Source: Lamellibrachia columna (lineage: Eukaryota > Annelida > Polychaeta > Sabellida > Siboglinidae). From it: a stretch of 64,000 bases of DNA. The translations under genes were made by a program, and so were the position numbers. Positions within the stretch are counted from its first letter, which is position 1. Each line of letters starts with the position of its first letter. Of the stretch, positions 38,156-51,690 are shown one piece after another. The notes beneath the pieces were generated by a model. The model did not search any database, was not told the origin of the DNA, and saw nothing but the letters and a program-made list of their open reading frames with translations. The DNA lies in NCBI GenBank assembly GCA_963662155.1, contig OY759262.1, forward strand, positions 19,652,198 through 19,716,197. The letters are read 5' to 3'.

Positions 38156-40245
38156 AAAATCTTGTTAAAGTTGGAATTTGACGTACTACTGCGTTGTTAT
38201 TTTATGGACATGACGCACCCATGACGCGAATTGCTCGGAGGTCATGGGGTACGTCATGCAATTGACGGGTGCACAAATAAATAAAAATACATAGACATCA
38301 GTGTTCGAAATATACTCTGACACTGCGATCCTTGACCGCCGGGTCAGTAACTTTTTTGAGTTAGTGGTCCGTGGGACCGTCTACTTTTCCGGAGAAAATA
38401 CGACGTTTTATGACAGTATTCATCAGCTGATCGTCAAAACTGGCCGACGAAAGAAGCAAACTGTTCACAGAAATGCGTTTTTACGCCTAAATTATTGTCA
38501 GAAAATGTGTATCGCGAAACACGGCGCTCGCGAACAGTTGTCAATTTGGTATAATTATGAATGGTTGGTCAGCAGTGGGGTAAATATTGTTGTACATATT
38601 TCAGATATACTTATGAATAAGGAAGGTGAGTATAGGGAGTCATTATGCTTACGTTTTGGAAATGTATTGTAGACCTTTGCCAAAAGAGGAAAACCGAGTT
38701 AAATTTGTTATTTTCATTTTGTACATCAAAGTAATTTACTTGTAATAAATATTGTAGGGTGGCTATTTTGGAAAAGCAGAGGAAAATATTGTTGTTAAAA
38801 GTGTTAGGGTAAAGTTAATGTTATCCAAATCAGCCAGGTAGGTATTATCAGAATAATACCTACTTGACATCATATAATAGTCAGGTGACAATACACTTGT
38901 TGACATTGAGATCAACATGTTGTTTTACAGACCGTCTGCACTGGACCAAAATAGATATACGTGTATTGTGGGATTAAGCGATATACGCTGTATGGTTATA
39001 TTGTATTATTTTGCATCAGATGACATGCATTGTAATGCTTAGAAATTATTTACAAAGATCCTCATGCGCGAAACATCAAATGAATGAATGAGGCAATAAT
39101 CACTAGATGGCTCTGGGCGAGCCTCTGAATTTCCACCGCCGATAGAACGCGGTAGATCAGTCGGCAAGGCCTCCAGACAGGAATGATAAACGTCTTCACT
39201 ACAACACCGTTACGTCACTGCCACTAGCGGCAATTGACCGATAGATGGCTGCCTAATGAGAAGAGTGAACTTTGAAATGTAATTCGGCGGCATTTAGCAG
39301 CGGAAGAGCGGAGAAAATGCGCGGCGTTTTCAGGAAGCTGCGATGTCTGTCCGCGGGCAATGGCGGCTCGCTGTAAACACGGCCAGCATTGTTGGTGCGG
39401 ACCTGTTCCTGGAACGGCGCTAGAATCACCGTGTGATGTGACAACGCTCAGGTCGCCTGAGGCCCAGAGTCAGCTGTGATGTAATAGTGACGATGTCCGG
39501 TTGAATAAAATTAAAACCTGCCACATTTGTCTGGTTGAAATCCGTATGTTTGACTATTAATTATGTATTATAAATCCGTATCAATCCGTATGGGAATTGT
39601 CACTGGTTATCCCGCCTAACAATTACTATTAACAATATTATTCCATTTAATATTTCGCGAATCGGCACTAATCAAAACGTACATTTGGGCAATAAAACGA
39701 GACCTTTTTCGTGAGCGATAATATGGAGTCGCGTGAGCGGTCTAGTTCCGGGGAAAGATGGCGCTGGGTTGAGCCGATCGTTTACAAAAAAACACAATCC
39801 TTGCACGTTTTGCCCATAGCCATGAATAGTCTTGTAGCAGACGTACTAATTAATAAACGAAATGCGTTGGAACGGTAAAATGAGACGTGTTCATAGTGAC
39901 AATCACGCCTCAAGCGTTTTCCGGGCGATAATAAAATAGTATCATGTGTGAGCTTATGAAGTGGCTTTAACAACAGGAGAAGTTGAAATTGTAAAGCACA
40001 CCGAACGCTAGGATCGACTGCCTTCTATCGGACATTGTGTGTTTGTCTTAATCATCGTGACCAACTCGCCAGCGCTCGGGTTTCGCTTCCTTCCGGCCGC
40101 CGACTTCGCCACTGGAGCCGTGTCCGCCAACGGCACCGCCTCACCGGTGACGGAACGACAACCTCGCCAATGTCTGCGCAGAACGTATCCGTTGCACCTG
40201 GCGTGATTCGTGTGTGTGTGATACGCCATCAATCCAGTCTAGATT
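38156..40245. other. Unique intergenic DNA
   Basis: No gene recognised. A 123-codon open frame at 38,301-38,672 (+) has no domain I know and ordinary base composition, so it is not called. 39,090-39,480 is GC-richer and repeat-free. Confidence 0.35.
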
Positions 40246-40532
40246 CAGGGGTGCCAAGTGTCCTGCTTTCGGGAGGAGGTCTATTTTTCTGGCATTTGTT
40301 CACATCTCGTGGTACTCTTTCCTTTTCAAACAATCGTCTTCTTTTTGAAACAGTTCCACGTTTTCCATAATATAATTTCTATACATATAGAATACATAAA
40401 ATGGCCCCATTGAGAACTTCATTTAAAAGATCGTATTGTGGCAGCGGAGATACCACCTTCCCACACTCCTTCCTTTGTTTCTTCTCCAGCAGGAGAATAC
40501 TTTCCTCCTATTTATTTAACTTGGCACCTCTA
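40246..40532. mobile_element. hAT-like MITE (GGTGCCAAGT termini)
   Basis: The left end CAGGGGTGCCAAGTGTCCTG and the right end AACTTGGCACCTCTA are inverted. Inner phrases gctttcgggaggagg and ctccagcaggagaa are also partly inverted. Length is 287 bp with no coding capacity. A related left end lies in SPATA17 intron 8 (13,865). Confidence 0.55.
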
Positions 40533-40538
40533 TTGAGT

Positions 40539-40553
40539 GCGTGCGTGCGTGAG

Positions 40554-40589
<36 letters not shown>

Positions 40590-40590
40590 T
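40539..40590. repeat. (GTGC)n microsatellite
   Basis: A run of gtgcgtgc of about 50 bp next to the MITE right end. A similar tract is at 58,612-58,652. Confidence 0.95.
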
Positions 40591-43069
40591 ACGTTACGTG
40601 GTAAGAGAGATTACGTGATTACGGTGGGTAAGCTCCTTCACATTATCTGTCAATTTCTTTAATTCGTTGAAATGTACCCGTTTTAAATGCATAACAGAAA
40701 CAGGTTTCTTTAAACACCCTATACAACGCTTCTGCGGGTGATTTCACTGGTGCATCCGCTCCACGGGTAAGAGGGTGACTCAGCGGGCGCATGTTTTATA
40801 GACGGCGACAGACCTGTTTACGCCCCCGCGGTGAAGCAGTCGTCGTGGCCACCCTACACCCCGGCGCACTGTACCCGTTCCACTCACTAACCAGCCACTT
40901 GCGACGTCTTCTGCGCTTGATCGCGCAACAGATATCGTTTATTTCGTCCCGCCGAACACTGCCACACTGTGTCGGCGACAAGCTGTCGACGGATTACGAA
41001 GCAGTTCGCCGCGCAAGTGTGAGATGGACGGTGTCGTGTACAGTCAACCGCCTGCCGAGGCGAAGGAGACCCGACAACGTGTCCTCTCTGTAACAGTGCG
41101 GCTCGCTTGCGCTCAGTGCAACGTTCTCTGGTCTCGGAACGAGTTCCATTCGCAGTGTTGAACGCCCTTCTTGTTGACTGGCGAGTCACTGCACGCGGTG
41201 CATGACTTCTGATTGACACGTCGAGGATGACACTTTTTAGTGCGGATACATGTGAACAAAAATTGAACGCGATATCTCTACGGACGGTAATCGCGCCGAT
41301 AACAAGATCGAATTCAATTAGTAATGGACATCGCACGCAACAGCGATAACCGAATCCGCTGCAACGTTAGCGGATAACAGCCTTTTCTCCCTTGCAACGC
41401 CGGGTAACTCGGTATCCTATCAAACTAAACACTTAGTTCCTTCGAACACCTTAAATTTCGTTTTGCATTTTCGAAAACATTACATATATAAACGAAAAAT
41501 AATGTGCATCTTTTGATTGAGTATGAATGCCTTCGCCCGTCCATCAAAGATGGCGCGAACTCAAGTGCAGCTAAATCTCGGAAGCGCCCCTGAATTGAGC
41601 TTTAAGAAAAGGTTTAGTTTATTGTGTAATCATCTATACACGCACAGGTGCATGCATGCCCATGCGCACGCGTTCATGCATTGCACTGCGGGGAGGTGAT
41701 GGAAAAGTTGTATGGGTTCCATATACTCTCTTGCTATATCATTATATAAATTGGATCAGTTTCGTTTACTTTTCGCCGGGTCTTTTGGTCTAACTGTAAA
41801 AATGGCAGGAAAAGGAAACTATGAGTTAGTAGTACTTAATACACTTAATACCATCGATACACTAGTTCCAAAGTGGCTCAACACTCGAGAATTCGCAGTG
41901 GTACCAGGGTACCCGAAAGACCAAACAAAGCGCCGAACAATCGTATTCTTCATCCCCGTTAGATGAATATTTCCTGTCCCGTTATGTCTGCACCCGTCAA
42001 CTGCCTGCGCTTGCTGCCAAACGATGCGATTGAAACTCTTTCCTCAATTAATTTAGCCAATCGCGAATCAGGTTTGTGATGTTAAAATCTATAGTACGAG
42101 AAAAATGCGCAGTCGGCTTACAAAAAGAGGGCGTATTTTTTTTAAAAATCATCCGTCCTGACTGTTCGTTAGATCGGGTAACTAGCGAAAGTGTGCGTAA
42201 CCTTATGTCATGCTATGTAGAGCCGAACTATTGTTTGCCCCTTTTCTCCGAATTTGACTGGATCCAGACAGAAATAATTCGAAAATAACAGTTTGCCCGA
42301 TGATTTCATCAAAACTAAATAACACAAACGAGCTAGCATATAATAGTAGATACTAGATAAACTTGATTTTTCGCGAAAACCTTGAATTGAGGAAAGACCT
42401 TTAACGTTAGCGGTGATGACGCGCTACTGACGTCAGCTCCCCCGGAAGCAGCCTGCAAGCGCCAGCCGGCCATAACGACCTGTTGGCAAAACCCACTTGT
42501 GTAACCTTCGTCCGCCGCTTTCATCACTCGCGCTCACGGAAGACACTGCAACAGGCCTGCCACCGCCGGCGGCGTCTTTAATTGGTCCAATTACGTAACA
42601 CTAATTAGTACAACTCGTCGTGCTGGACGGGGACACAGCGCGCCTTTGTTGCACCGACAGGTGAACGCGCGCTCAGTAGGAGGTGAAAGTCAAGTCAGAA
42701 AGGCAACCGTTGGCCTAGCTTCAACGACTGCTCATGCCGTTGCCTGCAAGTGTGGCAGTCTAGCTTCACCGTGGGGGGGATACTAAGGTATATTCCCCAC
42801 CCTGGATATCTTCCTCACCTCCAAAAGTAAGATGAAATACATTGTTAATCGGCGACTCTGCATTTAGAACAACAGGCTGTGGAATATATTGCCGGCAGAT
42901 ATTTGTGTTTCTAGAACACTAACCATTTTTAGGAAGTCTTTCTACTACGTTTCTGCTATAGACCCATGTGGAGGCAGCTACGACATTACTGCTGTCCACA
43001 CTGCCTTCTCGGCGCCTCTCACGCGCCCGACAGGGAAGCAGCTCCTGCCGCGGGAGCTAGAATCAGTGG
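40591..43069. other. Unique, GC-richer intergenic DNA
   Basis: No gene recognised. 40,790-41,140, 41,980-42,060 and 42,400-42,680 are CpG-rich and repeat-poor and may be regulatory. Confidence 0.35.
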
Positions 43070-43212
43070 GTTAGAGACTGACCAACGGCTATTAGTGTCT
43101 CTTCCGAAAGACACAGGCAATGTGGGGTGAACGAAATTGCCCCGGTTTCGAAACGGCAGCAGGTGGTTTTGAACCCCGGTCCCTTCGACCGAAAAGTCCG
43201 ACGACCACCGTC
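43070..43212 (-). mobile_element. tRNA-derived SINE-like copy
   Basis: On the minus strand GGTTCAAAACC fits the Pol III B box (GGTTCRANNCC). An A-box-like tggtcgtcgga lies about 35 bp before it. The body (gtttcgaaaccggggcaatt, tcgttcaccccacattg) is shared with the copies at 43,830-44,130 and 26,768-26,908. Confidence 0.55.
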
Positions 43213-43324
43213 TTTAAATACTCACCTTTTTATTAGTCATTTCAAATAGATTGTTGTGGACTGTATTTGTGCATTAGTAGTATATCTGTCGTACCAGTTT
43301 TTACCGATTCATTAATTAATTAAT

Positions 43325-43540
43325 TAATCTATTTTATTTATTTATTTTATTTATTTTATTTATTGTATTTATTGTATTTATTTTATTTATTGTATTTATT
43401 GTATTTATTGTATTTATTGTATTTATTTTATTTATTTTATTTATTTTATTTATTTTATTTATTTTATTTATTTTATTTATTTTATTTATTTTATTTATTT
43501 TATTTATTTTATTTATTTTATTTATTTTATTTACTTATTT
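43325..43540. repeat. (TTTTA)n / (TATTTATTT)n array
   Basis: About 200 bp of a ttttatttat repeat with some ttgtattta units in the middle. Confidence 0.95.
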
Positions 43541-43659
43541 AGATGTTTTTAAAGTAATTTAATTTATTTATTGTGGTTCTACTAATATTAAAAGTTTAGC
43601 TTTCTGTGTAATAATACTAATATTATATACGTATATGTGTGCGTATTTGTGTATATCTA

Positions 43660-43802
<143 letters not shown>

Positions 43803-43829
43803 CAGTATTATTATTATTAATGGTAATGG

Positions 43830-44130
43830 TAGGTTCTTATATATGCGGCGATGTGCAGTTCTTAATTGGGACTGTCCAAAGCGCTTTGCACTTCATCCCC
43901 TGATAGATATGTTCACTCTAACGCCATCTCGACTTCTCGTGGAACCATTCAGCCACACTGCAACTACTGCGCGAAGATTATTCGTTCACATATCCACATT
44001 TGTCTGTACAGCCAGGTACTCATATTTCTACAGTTGATGGAACTGTTACAACGTGGGGCGAACGAAATTGCCAAATCTTCGAAACGACAGCGAGAGGAAT
44101 CGAACCCGGGTTCTCCTGAGCGCCACACAT
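43830..44130 (-). mobile_element. tRNA-derived SINE-like copy (full body)
   Basis: On the minus strand a perfect B box GGTTCGATTCC (about 44,100) is followed by ctcgctgtcgtttcgaagat, ttggcaatttcgttcgcccc, gtgaacgaataatcttcgcg and an end with aaagcgctttggacagtccc. The aaagcgctttgg motif is found at the 3' end of V-SINE-type elements. The 5' half of the tRNA head is not clear. Confidence 0.6.
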
Positions 44131-45836
44131 TTTAATATAGTTTTAGATTTTCATACTTTATGTCATAACAGATATGCTGTAAATATTCTAGTCAACTGAA
44201 ATAACTCCATACGTTTAGATTCCGGAGTTAATCAGGAACAGCCGCGTCAACGACGAAACTCTTCACCAGGCACCGACACGGTAACTGAGGGGACACCTCC
44301 AGCGGGCTACGTGTAAGCAGTCACAGCGGTGTAGGACGTTCAAGACACTACACCAGCTCGCAATACTACGGTAGTGTTTTAAAAATACGTCCAAACTATC
44401 ACCGTGTAGCAGTCTGAAAAAAACAATTAAGTTTGCATCAGAGGTTCACACCGCATTACGAAAATCTACATTAAACTGAGCAAAAATCCGATAAGATGTT
44501 TTACTAAGGATTATCTAAGTACAATTCATACTAGATGGGTGTACTATAGCATACTATATAGATGGGTGATTTGAGTGTTTTAAGCTTGATCACTGTGTAT
44601 TGAACATACGTTGCAAACATTGCATTGTTCCAGCGGTAGTGTTTTCAACTTAAAACACCGTAGGCAAACAGGTTCGCCTATTCTCCCAGTTTGCTATTGC
44701 AAACGTCTTGCTCTCTAAAAACTTACTATTTCGAAGCCAATTTGAAACCTTATAAAAATGCGACAAACAGAGCAATAGATGCGTGTTTTACGTATTTCAT
44801 GTCGAATAAGTCTGATGAGAATGAGATGCATACATGTATACCACCAGAGTTATTTGACAGTAACCATGCATAAATATAAAATTATGACGTTTCGTGATGA
44901 AAACCGGAACATTGTGTGAGACCGTGCGCGGGTTGACTTCTGAAGGCATCGCGATAGTCTTGCGATAATCACGATAAACGTTCCCAGAATCAATTATCTA
45001 GAGCTTATTTATTCGGCTTCGTGGCACCAATGTGCAGATGGATGTCACTGAATATATATATATATGTGAAAAGGCTAGCGCGTGTCAGTTTTGAAATGTT
45101 AATTATTATAGTTCCGATTCCAGATTGTTTGGTAACTACCGAATATACTCGCTTACGTTTTTCAAGCCGTTGCGTGGCACTGGGGACGACTGCCTGACAA
45201 CGCCGGCCCACCCTGTCGTCTCTGCCGGCCACTCTGTAATTATCACTAGTCAGCGTTGACTAGTCGTATACGTAATGTGGACACAGTAGTTGTTGCCGTA
45301 AAATCCTATCAAAGAGCCAAGGCGTTATACACTCGTAGATCCACTGATGCAACATCAACCAAACGTTTTGGCGCTGTGATCCTTTCAGCGGTTGCCCCGG
45401 CCGACTGATCTTCAATTAACTAAGCTGCATGACGTAATTACTTTTTCAATTTAAGAAGTAACCGACCTGGTGTCCGTTGACACTACGCAACTCGTCCGTC
45501 AGCACACACGTCAGTCGAAGAGCATACGCCAATTCTGTGCAGATATCCTACGTAGAAACACTAAAAAAAGTACATAAAATAATCTTACAGGGGACAAGAC
45601 GATGACTTCATATTGTCCGCGTCGAACGATCTCCTCTCTATATGCCAAGGTTATCGCCTATATAAATATCATTAATTATATCATAATAATATTATAGTAT
45701 GCGTATACGTCTATGCGAACATTGACATATAACTACAGCCAAGCAGCATCATTTCGTATTTCACAGCCGTACAGTAGACCATTCTAGAAACGGGGTATCC
45801 CCATTTCACCTACTCTCAGTGATTCACCCTGTCAGT
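44131..45836. other. Unique intergenic DNA
   Basis: Nothing recognised beyond short AT runs. Confidence 0.4.
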
Positions 45837-46008
45837 TAGTGCCCTGCGCGGGCCTAGAATTTTATCCCAAGCCCGGCCCGTAATTAGCAGTTAGAGTCTA
45901 GGCCCGGCCCACGTCCGCAATAATTTTTCAAGCCCGGCCCGTCCAGGCCCGCAAACTAGAATTTATGCCCAGGCCCGACCCAGACCGTGAATGTTTGGCC
46001 CAGGCATA

Positions 46009-46093
<85 letters not shown>

Positions 46094-46105
46094 TAAAATA
46101 TATAT

Positions 46106-46144
<39 letters not shown>

Positions 46145-46146
46145 CA

Positions 46147-46219
46147 TATATATATATATATGTTTTTTATTTAATAAAACAATAAGCCTGCTTTACAGTT
46201 TATTTGTTTTTCGTCTTTG

Positions 46220-46293
<74 letters not shown>

Positions 46294-46351
46294 CAAAGAC
46301 GAAAAACAAATAAACTGTAAAGCAGGCTTATTGTTTTATTAAATAAAAAAC

Positions 46352-46366
<15 letters not shown>
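46147..46366. repeat. 220-bp palindrome with TA core
   Basis: Arms of 66 non-repetitive bases (46162-46227 and 46286-46351, for example aataagcctgctttacagtt versus aactgtaaagcaggcttatt) are perfect inverted copies around 46256. TA runs lie at the centre and outside both arms. Cruciform extrusion is likely. Confidence 0.93.
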
Positions 46367-46405
<39 letters not shown>

Positions 46406-46407
<2 letters not shown>

Positions 46408-46525
46408 TATGGGGCATAATATCCTTAGCTCTTAGTGGAGTACTACTCTTATGCTGAAGGTCCATAGTGTGCTGGATGAGTTCTAAAAATCCAGCACCAC
46501 CAACTTCTTCAAACTTACGAATATC
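46406..46525 (-). pseudogene. hAT transposase remnant
   Basis: The minus strand reads DIRKFEEVGGAGFLELIQHT then MDLQHKSS and [10 protein letters not shown], after a possible acceptor tcttcag. It resembles the N-terminal part of Hermes/hobo-type transposases (DxRPFxxVxGxGFxxLIxxF ... VxDILP). Only about 40 codons survive, so it is dead. The match is from memory of the family pattern. Confidence 0.5.
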
Positions 46526-47463
46526 CTGAAGAAAAATAAAGAAAAACTTCTTAATGTAATTACTATTAAATATGATAACATTTGTTATATTTGGCTTTAA
46601 TGTATTGGCTTATTGTTAGGGTAGGAGATTTGTTTATCTAACCCTGTTTATCTAACCCTAACTTAACCATTATGCAAGCCATAACACCAATTTATATTGT
46701 TAATTGAATTAGCTCAACTAAGTTAACATAATTTAATATGATATTTCAATTAAATGTCACCCACTGGCACTGACACCCAGTGGCATTTCCAGCAGGTCTG
46801 CAATCACTAGCCTGAGACAGACAGGTTCAGACATGTGTGAATTAGTACAAGTGTGAATGAATTAGGACTGGGGAGAAATACCAATTACAACTGGGTTGGG
46901 TACTGGGTAGTGGGCTAGTGGCCTAGTGGGCACTTGGCAGTGGGCAGGTCATTCAGGTGGGCAATGTTTGGAGGGAAGACCTAGACAATAGAATGTCCAT
47001 TGGTAGGGTCAAAGGGTGATAAGTAGATGGTTAATCATGGCTTGATTGCCTCTGCAAATATTTCTAAAGTAAACATTTGGGGCTGAGTACTTCCAGCCAA
47101 GTGAACTTATGGGGTCATTAGATTCCATGCAAGGTCTCAATTTGCAACTATATAATACTAAAGAAATAATTTTAAGCATTCATTAACCGGAATTACAATT
47201 TATAATCAGTTTTCATTAAAAAATAAAGTAATAATCGGTGTTTTGTATGAATATTTTTATTATGTCCAGGCCAAGCCCAGGCCCGGCCCGGCTCACACTA
47301 GGCCCAGGCCCGGCCCAAGCCCGATGTGTTTAACTTGTTTTCAGCCCAGACCCGGCCCGGGCCCGCAGTATGTAGGCCCACGCCCGGCTCGGCCCGCGAA
47401 ATTATGTAGAGCCCGCGGGCCAGGCCGGGCTTGGATCCAAAGCCCGGCCTGCGCAGGGCACTA

Positions 47464-47534
47464 CTGTCAGTATGCCTAAACTGTCAGTATGCCTAAACTG
47501 TCAGTATGCCTAAACTGTCAGTATGCCTAAACTG
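47464..47534. repeat. 17-bp tandem repeat, 4 copies
   Basis: Four units of ctgtcagtatgcctaaa follow the hAT right end. The first 8 bases are the hAT target duplication, so the transposon landed at the edge of this array or the array grew from it. Confidence 0.92.
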
Positions 47535-48490
47535 GTATTATTCCCATTTCACCTACTCTGTATTTGGATAGCTCCTCTCCCACCAAAATCACCATTCAAA
47601 TTTAATATTGAAAACAAAATTAAATGTTAAATATGCTTTGCAGAAATGAGAGTTTGTCTTAACTTAAATGTTAGTCCTCTTAATTATTATTTATTTATTT
47701 ATAGAGAACATGTATTAAATTGAAATCAAATTTTATTTATATTTACACCAAGCGCTCTAAGAATATGAAAAGTGGGACTGGGCATTAATTGGCCAGTAGG
47801 AAAACTGGGAATCTTTCTCATAATTAGCCACGATGCCACATTATTGGAGTAGGCGAAATGGTCATAAATCCTAGAAACCAAGAACTTGCTGTTCCAATGA
47901 ATTGAACATATTATCAAGGGCGGGACAAATGTGAAATCATGTAACCTCAACAGTCGATTTCATCCACCTGTTCTTTTAATAAATAAAATAAATGTAACAT
48001 CAACTTATGAAAATAGTTATTGCATTTTATTGGATATTAAATTGCGCTACGAATTATCTCTCGGTAAATTGAAACGGAGCATGCGTCTGGCCGTCGATTA
48101 CTCGTGACCAGTGTTCCGCCAAAACAAACATTTGACCGCAATATATAAACATTAGCCGAGTTGTCCGGCGTTGTACGGAAGAAAAAGCCACTGGAAGAGC
48201 TTATGACTCCTTGCACTGCCCTGTGAAAATTGTTTACGGCAATGCCAGGGCAATGACAACTTCCTGTCCCAAAAACCATGTACAACTGCCGGTTTGACGA
48301 AGCGTTGGCGTGGACGTTGGACGTAGATCGCGTAACTCGCAACAATTGTAGAAAACACGCAGAACGTTACTAACAATTGTGCGTATTCTATTGTTCTAAG
48401 TTTGGTAATCTAAGTCAGACGTCCACATTGGGTCGTTTGTAACACCCCTACCCCGGGGAATTGTTAGATTGTTCAAATGTACGAACCATA
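47535..48490. other. Unique intergenic DNA
   Basis: No gene recognised. Confidence 0.4.
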
Positions 48491-48499
48491 TCCATATCC

Positions 48500-48874
<375 letters not shown>

Positions 48875-48926
48875 AGGAGAGCTTTCGTCATCCAAAATAC
48901 GATTGTCTATAATATAAAGTAGTGAC

Positions 48927-48977
48927 TCTGTCTGTCTGTCTGTCTGTCTTTCTGTCTGTCTGTCTGTCTGTCTGTCC
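48927..48977. repeat. (CTGT)n microsatellite
   Basis: Tandem ctgt tetranucleotides with one ctttctgt interruption. Confidence 0.93.
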
Positions 48978-50263
48978 CCATATCTCCGTCAGTTTCCCAT
49001 ATATATATTTATTTATGTATAATACATTACGTAAAATAAGGTTCTGTTATCGGATTTGTGTGTTAAAAATCAGTTATAAAGTTAAGTAGCAACAATTAGT
49101 TTTAAAGAAAATGGCGTAAATATAGATGCTGTAGGTAGCGTCTGCCAAAAGATTTCTGTGACGCAGTGTGTAGGTAGTGACGGCCACTCCTAATTAGTTT
49201 ATGATGCAAAATAGGCGTCAGATGCTACTCAGAATATTGCGCATTGTTGCCATAATTGCACCAAAGAGCTTTTGGTTGCACTACTAAAGTTTTAATATTG
49301 CGAAGTAGTTGCTATATTTTTTTTAATAAATTATTGGCAATACAGTATTGAGAGTACTTTCAAAAGTTTGAAAAGCATTGCAGTATAATTATATGTTCGG
49401 TTTAATTTTTTCTGTGATTTAGCTATGCTAAGCTTTGTTCTCAATACTTCATTAATACACTTATTGTTATTAAATATTGCAATATGTATTTTATTGTATT
49501 ATATTATATAAATGAAAAAGTGCTGCAATACTTTCATACATTTTTGCAATAGTTTATTCCAAGTATTTTACATACTTTTAATAAGTACAGTATTGCAAGT
49601 AATTGCAATACTTATAACAAAATATTGTAAATGTTTCTTCAGTACTTTGTGTTCCGTGTACATGCAATTCCCTTATACTTGATCTACATTTAAAGTAGAT
49701 TGTGCATGATCGCTTTCATAAAAAAGAAAACATACAACATTTAAAAACATGCATTAAATCTATCTACGCAAAGTCTGCATGGATTCAATCGGTGCATCTT
49801 ACTGCTTTTCACCCAAGCTCTCTAGTTTGAATTGGTGTAAGGTTTTTGTAACGAGAAAGAACAACATATATCAATGCACTTATACATGTACCTATACAGA
49901 GCAATGTTGACAGATATAAATAAGACCAGTTTTACCGCGTCGTAAACATAATATAATTAAGTTATGGTGCATTAAGGTAAAAATCACGTTGCGTGTTAAA
50001 TACATTCAGTCATAGCGCATGTTACTGCGTGTGCGCGTGCGCGTGCGCGTGCGCGTGTGAGCGTGCGTGCGTGTGTGTGTATAACCTATGAGTGGATCTC
50101 CATTTAGCACAGACTGCTAATCATTGTCCTAAGACGCAGCAGCTTTGTGGGTGATAAAGCTGTCACGATACGACACTAGTGTCCTACTAAAGTGCCACAG
50201 CGTCGTCGCGTGTCCAGTGTCACCGCCCATCATACAACGTTCTGTTGTTTAGACACTGCGAGC

Positions 50264-50297
<34 letters not shown>

Positions 50298-50719
50298 CGA
50301 CCTAACAAGGAATACCAACAATGTAGGTAAAAAACAAGCAAGTTACCTATTGACATCCTCAAAGTGCGTGCAGGTTTAGTAGCGAATTGCAACTATTCAT
50401 AACAAGTTGTACTATTTATAATTATAAAAACGCACAGACGCCTAGACATGGCTGACTGTCATTGACCGATAATAACACCTTAAGAAAAGTCGTATTTTTT
50501 TTACTGCAACAAGGCCTTCCTACATGCCCTTTGACCTACACCTCACCTTTTCTGCTGAAGTAGTTCAGAAGCACGTTTCCTTACTTGCGACTCAACGTTC
50601 TACAAAAGACAGACATTTATTAAAATCCACTGTAGCTGGAAGAGAACGAATAAAACACCCGATATGGTCTAATACAGGGGTTCCGAAACATTCACAGCTC
50701 AAGGGCTCCGAAATATCCC
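48978..50719. other. AT-rich intergenic DNA
   Basis: 49,240-49,680 is rich in ttgcaatact-like words (ttgcaatag, tattgcaagtaattgcaatac), giving weak self-complementarity. A (GCGCGT)n tract lies at 50,030-50,082 and a (CTGT)n tract at 50,264-50,298. No gene seen. Confidence 0.45.
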
Positions 50720-51055
50720 CCTACATGCCGAAGTCATATAGCTACTAAAACAAAACTTAAATTGGGCAAACGTGCTTTCTCTGTCGCTGCGCCTAAGATC
50801 TGGAATAAGCTCCCCATCACTTTGAAAACATCTGAAACTATAGCTATCTTTCGAAAACAACTCAAGACATATTTATTCCAAATTGCATTCCCACCACAAA
50901 TCTTCGTTTGCCCCTCGTTCTGATAATGACTTTTGCGCGTCCCTGTTCACAATTATGCTTAATGATTCTGTTTTGTTGCGCCTCTGAGCTCAGGTTCCTG
51001 AGGATATAGGCGCCATAGAAGTTAATTATTAATATTATTATTATTAAAAATATAA
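50720..51055 (+). mobile_element. L2-like LINE 3' end
   Basis: The frame reads GKRAFSVAAPKIWNKLPITL-type sequence, then FRKQLKTYLF (AFSVAAP.IWN.LP...FR..LKTYLF). This is the conserved C-terminal tail of L2/CR1-group ORF2, with a short 3' UTR ending ggcgccatagaagttaatta and an (ATT)n tail. A second copy is at 54,505-54,965. Confidence 0.83.
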
Positions 51056-51690
51056 TGTAGACGATGACCCATCGAAATACATGGTGCCCCCATGCAAACT
51101 TTGGAACCCTGGACTAATACATGGAATAAGGAAATCTTCAATTCAGATTCACTACGTGACTTTTGCTTAGCAATTGTTAGGCGAGAAACACAACGCAAAA
51201 TACGACGGAATGTCCGACAACCCAAACATTTGCGGCGACCCTTTTTGTTAGCTTGTCTGCCCGGTCGGACCTGATTGCTAAGTAAAAGTCCCGTAATGGA
51301 TCTGACAATCATCGTGTGAATAGTCGACGTTACATAAATATGGCACACACTGCGGCAATTGTGTGGCTTTTTTCGGGAAAAACCACTGCATTTAAAATAA
51401 AACATCTGCGTAGTAACATACCTGTAGCATGACGGCCATGTCGTGATGACGTCACAAGAGGCGGGCACAATAAAAAGACGCGTTTCCAAAGGTGTGCGGG
51501 CAATTGACAGATTCGTGTTAATTATCGGGTACGCCTCGCGGCTATCGACTGACATACTTAACAATGGACCATCGTCAACCATTGTCACGCATTCGTCGAG
51601 CGCGTCTCGAGCTACTTTCGTAATATCGCGAAGTCACGCGACGTCTGCGGTTGCTGCGATGATTGTTCTGTGGCCGCAAGCTTCTTCGTC
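51056..51690. other. Unique intergenic DNA
   Basis: GC-richer, repeat-poor; the open frames on both strands show no domain I recognise. Confidence 0.35.

Larger units (their letters stand above)
45837..47463. mobile_element. hAT-superfamily DNA transposon, non-autonomous or decayed
   Basis: The terminal inverted repeats are TAGTGCCCTGCGCGGGCC (left) and GGCCTGCGCAGGGCACTA (right). The 8-bp target duplication CTGTCAGT is exact (45829-45836 and 47464-47471), the hAT hallmark. GC-rich subterminal repeats (aagcccggcccg, aggcccggccc) crowd both ends over about 180 bp. Inside are TA microsatellites, a 220-bp palindrome, and one transposase-like remnant on the minus strand (46,406-46,525). There is no intact transposase. 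The 1,627-bp length fits a deletion derivative. Confidence 0.88.

Noticed and set aside
38301..38672. 123-codon open frame
   Set aside because: No domain recognised, no splice or promoter support, and this length can arise by chance in 64 kb.
51022..51588. 188-codon minus-strand frame
   Set aside because: It begins in LINE 3' sequence, has no recognisable domain, and competing frames exist on the other strand.
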